Source of the DNA: Colimorpha_A sp900556615
Lineage (GTDB): Bacteria; Bacillota; Clostridia; Oscillospirales; CAG-272
Length of the DNA: 64,000 nucleotides
Assembly (NCBI GenBank): GCA_963598415.1
Contig: CAVBUH010000007.1
Location: 161,343-225,342, forward strand
Reading direction: 5' to 3'
Part shown: positions 15,026-23,388 of the stretch, piece by piece
Layout: every line of letters begins with the position of its first letter
How positions within the stretch are numbered: the first letter of the stretch is position 1
Program-made: the position numbers and the translations under genes
Notes under the pieces: model-generated
Databases searched by the model: none
Seen by the model: the letters and a program-made list of their open reading frames with translations, nothing else
Told to the model about the DNA's origin: nothing

Positions 15026-16162
15026 TTACCCGGCGGATTCCGCATTTATAAGGGAAGCGAGAGTTTGCCCGAGTATTTTTGCCGACGCCTTTGCTTCGTT
15101 GAGCGTATTGACACAGGTTCCGATTTCGATCAGCATGGCGCCTTCACAGTGTTGTTGATTATAGGAGGCTTTTTTGATACAGATCGGTCGGACAATGTTT
15201 TCAAGGCGTTTGGTCAGAAGATACTGTGCGTCTACGGCGAAAGAGAGATTTTTTCTCCAATTCGGATGAACGGCTCCGGCGGAATCGGTGCCAACGACAA
15301 GCATAATTTGTGCCACCGGAATGCTTTCGTCGTATGTAAGGACTTTATAGACGCTGCTGCTGTTAAGGAGAGCGTCGCGGTGTATGTCAAACACATATTC
15401 GATGCTGGGATATTTCTCCATATATTCAAGTATTGTTTTTCTTGAATAGGTATAAGAGTTATTGTAGGATTTTTCATCGTGCATGATTTCGCAGTGTACG
15501 GTAGGTACTCCATTTTCATTCAGTGTATCCGCAAGGACCTTTCCTACCGCCACAACGTTTTTGGTTATATCTTTCGAGCGTGGAAGCGCGCTTTTCGCAT
15601 AAGAGGTTTTCCCTTCTTCGGCATATGCTTCTGTGCCGTGCGTATGGTAGATCAGCACCTTTGGCTCGGTCACTTCGCTTATCGGCTTCGAGGAGGCGGG
15701 GAGCGAGAGCTCATCGGCACTGAGATAATCCGCTGCGGTTATGCTATATGAGGTGTTGTTTTTCAGATAAACAGTTCCGGCGGAGGGATTTTTACTCAAA
15801 TCGGTTTTGATGATTTTGAGTTCTCCGTCGGGAATAGTAGTGGGTTGTTCCTCTTCCGAAAAGAGGGTATCGTATATTCCGAGTGCAATCGGATATTCGT
15901 TTTCATAATAAAATTCACGGTATTCCTCGGGAATTTCAGAAGCGCCGGCTTCAAGCTCGTCGCGGGTAGGCTCCGGAAGAGATATATTTTGATTATTTTT
16001 TTCTTCGGTAGCGGAATATCGGTCTATTTTGTCGGAAACGGCGCTGTATCCGAGAAAGGATAAGATTGTAGCTGAAAAAATGACACAGGAAATTATTTTT
16101 GACAGTTTTTTGAACAGTTTGTACCTTTTGCCTGATTCCGGCATGAGATTTGATCGATTCAT
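15026..16162 (-). CDS. spoIIP: Stage II sporulation protein P (SpoIIP)
   Basis: SpoIIP is the peptidoglycan amidase/endopeptidase that, with SpoIID and SpoIIM, thins septal wall to drive engulfment of the forespore. This 378-residue protein has an N-terminal membrane anchor (about 22-45, IISCVIFSATILSFLGYS), a low-complexity linker, and the amidase-like catalytic domain with VLIYHTHGTEAY, YVFDIHRDAL and the late IEIGTCVNTLNEA. The ATG at 16162 is preceded by AAAGGACGG. It sits immediately downstream of gpr, an arrangement common in spore-formers. Confidence 0.92.
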   Translation of the reverse strand: MNRSNLMPESGKRYKLFKKLSKIISCVIFSATILSFLGYSAVSDKIDRYSATEEKNNQNISLPEPTRDELEAGASEIPEEYREFYYENEYPIALGIYDTLFSEEEQPTTIPDGELKIIKTDLSKNPSAGTVYLKNNTSYSITAADYLSADELSLPASSKPISEVTEPKVLIYHTHGTEAYAEEGKTSYAKSALPRSKDITKNVVAVGKVLADTLNENGVPTVHCEIMHDEKSYNNSYTYSRKTILEYMEKYPSIEYVFDIHRDALLNSSSVYKVLTYDESIPVAQIMLVVGTDSAGAVHPNWRKNLSFAVDAQYLLTKRLENIVRPICIKKASYNQQHCEGAMLIEIGTCVNTLNEAKASAKILGQTLASLINAESAG

Positions 16163-16234
16163 ATTATTATCCGTCCTTTCCGCAAGGGTTCCGATTTGCT
16201 TCATACAGATAATATGCCGGTGTTGAGAAAAATA

Positions 16235-17128
16235 TTACATTGTGACGGAAAAAACCAGATTCAGCGCACGCGCTATGAGTCTTGCCGTTTCACGGGAGGC
16301 GGCATCGGCGTCCTTTAAAGTTACAAAAAAGCTTTTCCCGTTGTCAAGAGCTTTTTTCACACCGTCGGGAATCTCTTCGGCGCCGGCACGCTCCAGCATA
16401 TCGTATATAAGGGTTGAAGAATCGACTACTGTCGGAACGCCTATTGAAATAACCGGAATGCCGAGAGTTTCTTTGTCAATTGCTTTTCTTTCGTTTCCTA
16501 TTCCGGAGCCGGGAGAAAGACCGTTATCGCTTAATTGTACCGTTACGGCAAGACGCTCGACGCTTTTTGCGGCAAGGGCGTCGATTGCTATGATAAGCGA
16601 GGGGGAGACATTTTGTACCGCTCCTCTTATTATTTCGACTGTTTCAATTCCTGTCTGACCGATAACACCCGGTGCAACCGCCGATACCGTAAGCGCCGAC
16701 AGCTTCCCGAAAAGATCGGGATCAAGCTCTTTTATGTGTCTTGTAACCGTTATATCCTTAACGGCGAGAGGTCCTATCGAGTCAGAGGTAATATATCGGT
16801 TTCCAAGCCCCGCTACAAGTATGCTTTCAGCGTTGGGACAGAGACAATCTGCTGTTTGTTTGATTTCCGAGGCGAGCACTTCTGCTGCATTCTCAAAGGT
16901 CGTATCGTCTGAAAGCCATATTTTTCCCACGTTTATGGTTATATAATTGCCGATCGGCTTTCCTATTATCTTTTCTCCTTCGGAATCGGTTATTTCAAGC
17001 CGCGATATCAGAATTCCGCGTTCGGTGTATTCACGAAAGCGTATGCCGCGTACGCCTTTTTCCAGATCAATGCCCTCACAGCATTCCTCTGCCATATCGG
17101 TTCTCAGATATTCGGATTTTTTCTTCAT
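16235..17128 (-). CDS. gpr: Germination protease GPR
   Basis: GPR degrades small acid-soluble spore proteins when the spore germinates; it is made as a zymogen in the forespore. The protein shows the N-terminal LRTDMAEE motif, the YITINVG segment and the conserved VAGLGNRYITSDSIGPLAV and VIAIDALAA-like blocks (LIIAIDALAAKSVERL). I place the start at ATG 17128 because the family begins MKK..RTD; in-frame starts at 17152 (ATG) and 17161 (TTG) are alternatives. It forms a pair with spoIIP, 72 bases upstream of it. Confidence 0.92.
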   Translation of the reverse strand: MKKKSEYLRTDMAEECCEGIDLEKGVRGIRFREYTERGILISRLEITDSEGEKIIGKPIGNYITINVGKIWLSDDTTFENAAEVLASEIKQTADCLCPNAESILVAGLGNRYITSDSIGPLAVKDITVTRHIKELDPDLFGKLSALTVSAVAPGVIGQTGIETVEIIRGAVQNVSPSLIIAIDALAAKSVERLAVTVQLSDNGLSPGSGIGNERKAIDKETLGIPVISIGVPTVVDSSTLIYDMLERAGAEEIPDGVKKALDNGKSFFVTLKDADAASRETARLIARALNLVFSVTM

Positions 17129-17279
17129 AATTATTATGATGCTCGCTTTCATCTTGTTCAAGGCTTATTATCTGCTGTATTCTCAAAAATATAATTGTGA
17201 GAAATGCACAAAAAAACGGGCTCATAATTGTGCAAGTGACTAAAACTTGAAAAAGCACCTATTTGGTTTAAAATAACCA

Positions 17280-17308
17280 TTGATAAAAAATAAAAAAAGT
17301 GCTATAAT
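17280..17308 (+). promoter_or_regulatory. Sigma-A promoter for the oligopeptide-binding lipoprotein
   Basis: TTGATA (17280-17285), a 17-base spacer and a consensus TATAAT (17303-17308). The implied leader of about 95 bases contains CCGTAC and CGTACGG, which could pair. Confidence 0.7.
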
Positions 17309-17409
17309 TAAAAAAGCTATAAAAATCCGTACACCGTAATTATGTCGTTTTGAAGTCCGCGTACGGGGCTTTTTCGGCTTAAACACCAATTCAAGGGGGA
17401 CAATTCCTA

Positions 17410-19182
17410 ATGAAAAAAATTATCGTTTTGCTGCTTTGCGTTATTACCGCAGTTACGGCGTTTTCGTCGTGCAGTAAAAACCTTGAGGATGAAGACATCG
17501 GAACTACAATCCCGATATATCTTTCAACGGAGATTGCAAATTTTGATCCCGCGTATTCCAATCTTGATGATGCTTCGGCAAAAATTCTCAGCCTTATATA
17601 TGAGGGGCTTTTTAAGATTGACGCGAGCGGCAAGGTTGTAAAGGCACAGGCAAAAAGCGTAAAAGTGCTTGATAAGCCTTCGGATGATTATTACGCAATA
17701 GAGATCAAGCTCAATTATACCTGCTGGAGCGACGGAACACAGGTTCTTGCGGCGGATTACATATATGCTTGGAAGCGTATTCTTGAGCCGGGCTTCAGAG
17801 GGGAAGCGGCCAATATGCTGTTTGATATAAAGAACGCCCGTGCGGTAAACAGCGGTGATGTTTCGGTTGATGACCTCGGAGTGTCCGACGTGGCTACCGA
17901 TGTGATAAGAATTGAGTTCGAGGGTAAAACCAATTACGACAAGTTTTATGAATATCTTGCAAGTCCGATGCTTGTCCCGCTTCGCGAAATCGCAGTAGAT
18001 AAGGTTGCGGCAGACTGGTCCTCCAGCTCCTCTATCGTGGTATGCAACGGTCCTTTCTGTGTAAGAACCTATACGCCCGGCGAAAAGCTGGTTCTTGAAC
18101 GCAACAGGTATTATTATAGGGATATTGAGGAAGACAGCATTAAAAAGTTCGTAACGCCTTACAGATTGGTTGTTAATTTCAAGAAGAGCGCTTCTGAGAA
18201 TCTTACCGATTTGGAAGCAGGTAATATTGTTTATGACGGCGAGCTTCCGCTTGATAAGAGGGCGGAGTACAAGGATAAGGCGGAAGTTTCCGATACGATG
18301 TCGGTACTTTCTTATGTGTTCAATACCAAGGTTGCACCGTTTGATAATCCGGATGTCCGCCACGCGCTTTCCCTTGCGATCGACAGAAATGCGATTGTAG
18401 ATATTCTCACCTTTGCCAAGCCGGCGGAGGGACTGATCGCTGACGGCGTTTACAATACAAAGTATTCCAAGAAGGGAGCTTCGTTCCGTGATTCCGCAGA
18501 AGCTCTTATCTCGGCGAGCGCAGATGTTGAAGCTGCCAAGCAGCTGCTCAATACCGCAGGCGTAAGCGGAGGGGATATTACGATTACTCTCCGTAATAAC
18601 GAGGCTGACGTTGCTGTTGCGGAGTATGTAAAGACGGTTTGGGAAGCGCTTGGCTTCAAGGTTACTCTCAATCCTCTTGACTATAAAAAATATACCGACG
18701 AAAAGGAATATGACCTGGTTTCCGATCCCTATCTTGAAGCATATGAAGCGGGAGATTTTCAGGTTATATCGGTAGATTATCAGATGCTGACTACCGATGC
18801 GTTCCCGAATCTTGCACAGTTCGCGAAGGCTTTTGCAAGCGGAATGATGGATTTGGACAATGTGGGAGATGACGATACATATGAGCTTGCCACTCATGTA
18901 AGCGGATATTATAGCGCTGAATATGACGCTAAGATGGAAGAGGCATTTGCCGAGAAATCCGATCTTGAAAAGAGAGCGGGACTTCTTCATGAGGCGGAAG
19001 CCATACTGATGAATGATATGCCGATTATACCTCTTGTGCAGCTCCAGCAGGCGACGCTTACAACCTCTGATATATCCAAGCTGAGCACAAACTACTTCGG
19101 CGTCGATATCTTTACCAAAGCGGTTTTAAAAAATATCAGCAAGTATCCCGATAACGTCGGATACGAATCAGCCGCTGAATAA
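17410..19182 (+). CDS. OppA-like peptide ABC transporter substrate-binding lipoprotein
   Basis: This 590-residue extracellular lipoprotein of the SBP_bac_5 family has a signal peptide with lipobox FSSC (Cys21). The mature part shows family landmarks: PIYLSTEIANFDPAY, YEGLFKID, WSDGTQVLAADYIYAWKR, FCVRTYTPGEKLVLERN, and FDNPDVRHALSLAIDRNAIVD. It should bind peptides and deliver them to an Opp-type importer, but no permease or ATPase gene adjoins it. AAGGGGG precedes the ATG. It is followed by a strong hairpin. A long antisense frame inside it is a shadow. Confidence 0.9.
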   Translation: MKKIIVLLLCVITAVTAFSSCSKNLEDEDIGTTIPIYLSTEIANFDPAYSNLDDASAKILSLIYEGLFKIDASGKVVKAQAKSVKVLDKPSDDYYAIEIKLNYTCWSDGTQVLAADYIYAWKRILEPGFRGEAANMLFDIKNARAVNSGDVSVDDLGVSDVATDVIRIEFEGKTNYDKFYEYLASPMLVPLREIAVDKVAADWSSSSSIVVCNGPFCVRTYTPGEKLVLERNRYYYRDIEEDSIKKFVTPYRLVVNFKKSASENLTDLEAGNIVYDGELPLDKRAEYKDKAEVSDTMSVLSYVFNTKVAPFDNPDVRHALSLAIDRNAIVDILTFAKPAEGLIADGVYNTKYSKKGASFRDSAEALISASADVEAAKQLLNTAGVSGGDITITLRNNEADVAVAEYVKTVWEALGFKVTLNPLDYKKYTDEKEYDLVSDPYLEAYEAGDFQVISVDYQMLTTDAFPNLAQFAKAFASGMMDLDNVGDDDTYELATHVSGYYSAEYDAKMEEAFAEKSDLEKRAGLLHEAEAILMNDMPIIPLVQLQQATLTTSDISKLSTNYFGVDIFTKAVLKNISKYPDNVGYESAAE

Positions 19183-19192
19183 TCAGTATCCT

Positions 19193-19229
19193 TTCGGGGG
19201 AACCCAGGTTATATTTGGGTTTCCCCGAA
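19193..19229 (+). terminator. Hairpin downstream of the peptide-binding lipoprotein gene
   Basis: A 14-base near-perfect stem (TTCGGGGGAACCCA with TGGGTTTCCCCGAA, one base bulged) starts ten bases after the stop codon. The T-tract behind it is weak, so termination is likely but not certain. Confidence 0.6.
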
Positions 19230-19334
19230 GCTGCCCTGTTTGTCTCGTTGTTACGGAAACGGTCGGGAGTTCCGTCCGTTTTTTTGTGATTCATGATGTG
19301 TTTGACTTTTATTGAAAGGCGTGGTGTTTTTTAT

Positions 19335-19880
19335 ATGCAGAATCAGCTTAAAGATAAAAACGACATAAAAATCTTCATATTATATTTGCTGCGCCATATC
19401 GGTTATCCGTTGGATTTTGTGAGTATAAACGATATCGTAGTCCAGGATGGCTTCGTTGGATATTTTGACTTTGTCGAATGCTTTGCCGAATTGCTTGAGA
19501 CGGGAAATATCGAGGAAATGAAGAATGACGGTGAAGAAATGTATCGTATAACTCCTCAGGGAATTCATGTTGCTGATACGCTTGACAGCCGTCTGATCAA
19601 TATGATCAAAGAAAAAAGTCTCAAGAGTGCTCTTCGTCTTCTCTCTTTTAAGGAGAGAGGAGCCAAGGTCAAGTTTGACTTTCATACGCTTCAGAACGGT
19701 CGCTTTTCAGCTGAATGTATCATTACAGAAAAGGATGAGGAGATTCTCAATGTTACACTGACGCTTGAGAGCAGTAATCAGCTTGAGCGGATCCGGCATA
19801 ATTTTTACGATAAGCCTGAGGTCGTTTACAGGGGAATTCTTGCTGTTCTGACGGGGGAGGTTAACTATCTGATAGACTGA
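19335..19880 (+). CDS. DUF4364 family protein
   Basis: This 181-residue protein has an N-terminal winged-helix-like region (FILYLLRHIGYPLDFVSINDIV, then a wing around MYRITPQGIHVADTL) and a beta-rich C-terminal half ending in YRGILAVLTGEVNYLID, the features of the DUF4364 family of Clostridia. The family has no firmly assigned function; a transcription-factor role is inferred from the winged helix. I prefer ATG 19335, where homologous proteins begin; the ribosome-binding site is weak. Confidence 0.8.
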   Translation: MQNQLKDKNDIKIFILYLLRHIGYPLDFVSINDIVVQDGFVGYFDFVECFAELLETGNIEEMKNDGEEMYRITPQGIHVADTLDSRLINMIKEKSLKSALRLLSFKERGAKVKFDFHTLQNGRFSAECIITEKDEEILNVTLTLESSNQLERIRHNFYDKPEVVYRGILAVLTGEVNYLID

Positions 19881-20042
19881 GTGGGCGATTTTGATGAATT
19901 TTATTTCTTGATTTTGTGCAGTATTCGACGGTATTCAACTTGATTTGCCAAATCAAAGAGCATAAATGACAAAAATAGTATATATTTTATGTATAAAATT
20001 CACAATGTCGAAAAAAATGATTTAAAATTTGTGAAAAATGTA

Positions 20043-20070
20043 TTGACATATTCTTTTTTAATGGTATAAT
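20043..20070 (+). promoter_or_regulatory. Promoter for the sigma factor gene
   Basis: TTGACA (20043-20048), 16-base spacer, TATAAT (20065-20070), both consensus, 28 bases before the GTG start. Confidence 0.75.
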
Positions 20071-20097
20071 TATGTTAATGATTCTCGGAGGAATTCG

Positions 20098-20634
20098 GTG
20101 AAAGACGATTTGCTCTTTGCGGCGAAAAACGGAGACAATTCCGCTTTTGCCGAACTGACAAAGAAATACGCTCCGCTCATTGATTCGATGACGGAAAAAT
20201 ATTTCCGTTTGTGTGATGGAACCGCCGAAGGTTATGAAGATCTGCGGCAGGAGGTATTTCTTGCTTTTTATCGTGCGCTTCTTTCTTTCGATTGCGAACA
20301 AGATAAGGTTTCTTTCGGATTATATGCAAAAATCTGCATGAGAAACCGTATGGTAAGTATACTCCGGAAGAGTCGTTCCGAAAAAAAACATAATACGAAA
20401 GCGGAAAAGCTCGGAGAAGCAGTATCAGCCCCGCAGGGTGATTCAATGAATATCAGAGAGATATCGGCGGCGGCGGAGAGACTCCTGACAAAATATGAAA
20501 AAACTGTTTTTTATATGTATCTTGACGGTAAATCGTACAGGGATATTGCTTTATCGCTTGGCAGAAACGAAAAATCTGTCGATAACGCTTTGTTCAGAGC
20601 AAAAGCTAAACTTAGAAGCGGGTACAATATGTGA
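20098..20634 (+). CDS. Sigma-70 family RNA polymerase sigma factor
   Basis: This 178-residue sigma factor has region 2 (about 15-85, with YEDLRQEVFLAFYRALLSFD and the -10 recognition helix MRNRMVSILRKSRS) and region 4 (about 125-178, YLDGKSYRDIALSLGRNEKSVDNAL). It has no region 1.1 or 3, and its length and layout resemble SigH or alternative sigma factors of the SigH/ECF border. GTG start at 20098 with GGAGG at six bases. It stands alone: no anti-sigma gene is next to it. Which stimulus it serves cannot be told. Confidence 0.85.
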   Translation: MKDDLLFAAKNGDNSAFAELTKKYAPLIDSMTEKYFRLCDGTAEGYEDLRQEVFLAFYRALLSFDCEQDKVSFGLYAKICMRNRMVSILRKSRSEKKHNTKAEKLGEAVSAPQGDSMNIREISAAAERLLTKYEKTVFYMYLDGKSYRDIALSLGRNEKSVDNALFRAKAKLRSGYNM

Positions 20635-20669
20635 TTTTTCCTAAACAATAGATATAGTATAAAATATAT

Positions 20670-20760
20670 TACATATATATGCCCTGATAGCTTAACAAAA
20701 GCGTTGAATCCCGGTGATGCAAAGATAGCGGTGGCAATCCGCTTGGGGGTAAAATTATTT
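20670..20760 (+). ncRNA. Possible structured 5' leader of the zinc-ribbon gene
   Basis: The leader contains AACAAAAGCG, CCCGGTGATGCAAAGATAGCGG and a small GCGG-N7-CCGC hairpin. GGTGA(C/T)GCAAAG is reminiscent of the conserved core of GEMM (cyclic-dinucleotide) riboswitches, but the typical CCnnYCGAAAGRnnGG hairpin is not obvious. I therefore call it only a candidate. A covariance-model search would decide. Confidence 0.25.
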
Positions 20761-20787
20761 TAACCATTTTTAAAGCGAGGTAGCAAA

Positions 20788-21063
20788 ATGTACGAAGACA
20801 AGATTCTGAAGTGTAAGGACTGCGGAGAGGAGTTCACTTTCACTGCAGGGGAGCAGGAGTTTTATGCGGAGAGAGGATTCCAGAACGAGCCTCAGAGATG
20901 CAAAAACTGCCGTGATGCAAGAAAGAATTCCGGACAGCCGAGAAAGGAGCTTTTCACTGCTGTTTGTGCGAACTGTGGCAAAGAAGCTCGCGTTCCCTTC
21001 CAGCCCAGAAACGACAGACCTGTATATTGCAGTGAGTGCTTTGCGGCTATGAAGCAGCAATAA
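20788..21063 (+). CDS. Double zinc-ribbon protein
   Basis: This 91-residue protein has two four-cysteine ribbons: CKDC (residues 9-12) with CKNC (about 38-41), and CANC (about 60-63) with CSEC (about 80-83). Between them is a basic linker (RDARKNSGQPRKEL). Proteins of this type (zinc-ribbon domain, CxxC_CXXC_SSSS relatives) are probably nucleic-acid or ribosome associated, but no function is established. AAAGCGAGG precedes the ATG. It is a single-gene unit with its own leader and a strong terminator. Confidence 0.85.
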   Translation: MYEDKILKCKDCGEEFTFTAGEQEFYAERGFQNEPQRCKNCRDARKNSGQPRKELFTAVCANCGKEARVPFQPRNDRPVYCSECFAAMKQQ

Positions 21064-21100
21064 TTTCCCCCTTAAACTAAAAATTTAATGAATTCAAAAA

Positions 21101-21138
21101 AGCCGCAGAAAACGGTTAACGTTTTCTGCGGCTTTTTT
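21101..21138 (+). terminator. Rho-independent terminator of the zinc-ribbon gene
   Basis: Perfect 14-base stem (AGCCGCAGAAAACG / CGTTTTCTGCGGCT) with a short loop and a run of T. The preceding A-run makes it bidirectional. Confidence 0.92.
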
Positions 21139-21881
21139 GTTTTGTAATCTGAAAATTGACCGTTTAAGGGTGTTGGAAAGAAGTGCACTGTTGAACAATC
21201 CGTTCCGCGGTTCTTTTGTATAAAAGATACCGGTGAAGCTTACGGTGAGATTGTGTCACTTACGAAAAAATAAAATGATCACTTTCTCGCTGACGTTTCC
21301 CTTTGCCTAAAAAGATAGGGAACCGTTACCGCATCTGTGGTTGTAAAGCATGTTGTTGCAGATGTACAGAATTGAGCAAACATTGGCTCGGCGGTTATGA
21401 CTTCCGCAATCTTTCTCCGCCGTAGGGGATATATAATATTTCTTTGCAAGTAGGGACTTGTTCTAAACCTCTTTGGAAGCTTTGGAAAATTTCATAAAAT
21501 CTCAAAAATTCGTTTTTATCAGATGTAAAAGGGCATAAACTCTTTAAGCGGGGAGAGGATGGAACTCTGCAAAATAACTTGTATTCTGAATTGAAATTCT
21601 TTTAACTTGATGTAAATTTTGTGCAAAAGTCAAATAGTTGCCCATACAGGTCAAAATTTCCCCCTGTTATTTATGCAAAATGTTGTTATAATATATTTAG
21701 CAAAGTGATTATTGACAATTATACAAGTCAAAATTCAGGTTTATTTGAAAATAATTAATATATTATATTTAGAGTGTGTAAAATAACTGTTTTTTGATTG
21801 TGAATACAATGCTAATGAGTTTGTTAATATAATATATTTTATTATATAGTTTCCCAATTTTATTTTGAATGGAGAAAAATT
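21139..21881 (+). other. Gene-free intergenic region
   Basis: No complete gene seen. At 21226-21273 a frame reads DTGEAYGEIVSLTKK and then a stop, which looks like the 3' end of a lost gene. At about 21490-21590 is a decayed family 5 hairpin repeat (AAGCGGGGAGAGG...). From about 21640 the DNA is very AT-rich and probably holds the promoter of the next gene (TATAAT at 21687-21692, TTGACA at 21712-21717), but no pair with good spacing could be fixed. Confidence 0.5.
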
Positions 21882-23357
21882 ATGAAGAAAAACAAGATGA
21901 TTGCATTATTGTTATCCGCACTTTTTCTAAGCGGTACGTTTGCCGCGTGTTCAGAACCGACGAAAAAAGGCGACGAGACCTCCGATTCTGGCGGTACGAT
22001 AGCCAATAACCCAGGCGATGGACTTTATGTTGCAGACTATCTTCCTGATACGACCTATAACGACGCGGATTTCCGAGTTCTTACTGTTCCTGATGAATAT
22101 GCCGATATGTATACCGGTTTTATGGCGGATTCCTCTGCGACAGATAAGGTAGTGGCCGCAAGATACAAGCGCAATTCTATGATCGAAGATAAATATAAGG
22201 TAAAGTTCTCAGAGACGCTTGCTCAAAACTGGGAAGAATGCTCGAGCATGCTTGAAACGTATGTTTCTACTAATGACGATGCTTATGAACTCAACATGCT
22301 GATTCAGCGCGAGGCATTTGTGTTTGCGATAGATGGGTATTGCATTCCCACTTCAGAACTGAAATACAATGATCTTACCCAGCCGTGGTATGTACATGAT
22401 GTAAATGATATGATATCGGTGAATGATACTTATTATTTTGCCTACAGTGCTGAATGTTTGAATATGTTTGCTCAGACAAACTGTGTATTCTATAATTTGG
22501 ATAAGGGTGCCGGATTTACACTTTCGGATCCGTATGATATGGTGAAAAACGGTACATGGACCTTTGATACCATGCTTCAATATGCAAAGAGCGCTACAAA
22601 CAATCTTGACCCTGACGGAGTGATAACCGATAACGATTCGGTGGGAATTGCCGGAAGGGGAGATATGATTCATCCTACGCTTTGGATTGGTTCCGGATTT
22701 AAAACCATGGAGAAGGATTCCGATGATTATCCGATATTTACTGCCGCCGATGATGAGAAATTCATTGATTTTCTTACGGTACTCAGCGATAATGTAAAGA
22801 GCGGCGTGATCTTTGATAACACCAAGTATGAATCCCAGAAGTGGCCGGGAGAGGATCAGTCGGTTCGCTCTATGAATACCTTTACGGACGGAACGGCATT
22901 GTTTCTTGTCGGTTCTATCGGAAATACCTTCAATTTGAACGATATGGAGGATGAATTCAGAATACTTCCGTCACCGAAAGCGAGCGAGGATCAGGAATCT
23001 TATCATTCACGGGTAGTGGACGGCTGGATTTATGTTGTCCCCTCAACAAACTCTGTGCTTGATATGACCTCCGTCATTCTTGAGGCGCTTGCGGTAGAGA
23101 GCGCAAATTATGTATATGACGCCTATTATGAGGAAGCACTCGGAAATCGCTATGCAAGAGATGACATCAATAAAGAAATGCTGGATTTGATCAGCGAAAC
23201 AAGGTATTTGGAGCTTGGAGATACGGTATGGCAGGCAGACATAAGAAATCAAATTCTTGAAGTAATCTGGAACGGAACCGGTACATTCAGTTCACTTTTC
23301 AGTTCAAAAGCAGGGCTTATAGAGCTGATAATTGCGAAATATATGAATGCGCTTTGA
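21882..23357 (+). CDS. Sugar-type ABC transporter substrate-binding lipoprotein
   Basis: This 491-residue lipoprotein has signal peptide LLLSALFLSGTFAAC (lipobox AAC, Cys22), then a linker rich in G/S/T/D. The mature fold matches family-1 extracellular solute-binding proteins of gut Clostridia: VVAARYKRNSMIEDKYKVKF, GTWTFDTMLQYAKSATNNLDPDG with a Ca-loop-like DPDGVITDND, and a C-terminal helical repeat. No permease genes are nearby. It precedes two GH36-type enzyme genes by 31 bases, so the ligand may be an alpha-galactoside (inference). Confidence 0.85.
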   Translation: MKKNKMIALLLSALFLSGTFAACSEPTKKGDETSDSGGTIANNPGDGLYVADYLPDTTYNDADFRVLTVPDEYADMYTGFMADSSATDKVVAARYKRNSMIEDKYKVKFSETLAQNWEECSSMLETYVSTNDDAYELNMLIQREAFVFAIDGYCIPTSELKYNDLTQPWYVHDVNDMISVNDTYYFAYSAECLNMFAQTNCVFYNLDKGAGFTLSDPYDMVKNGTWTFDTMLQYAKSATNNLDPDGVITDNDSVGIAGRGDMIHPTLWIGSGFKTMEKDSDDYPIFTAADDEKFIDFLTVLSDNVKSGVIFDNTKYESQKWPGEDQSVRSMNTFTDGTALFLVGSIGNTFNLNDMEDEFRILPSPKASEDQESYHSRVVDGWIYVVPSTNSVLDMTSVILEALAVESANYVYDAYYEEALGNRYARDDINKEMLDLISETRYLELGDTVWQADIRNQILEVIWNGTGTFSSLFSSKAGLIELIIAKYMNAL

Positions 23358-23388
23358 TCAAGCAGAATAAAATTGAAAGAATAAGCTG

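Noticed and set aside
17524..18990. 488-codon open frame on the minus strand
   Set aside because: Antisense to the peptide-binding lipoprotein; product is Ile/Arg-rich without any motif. A shadow produced by codon bias.
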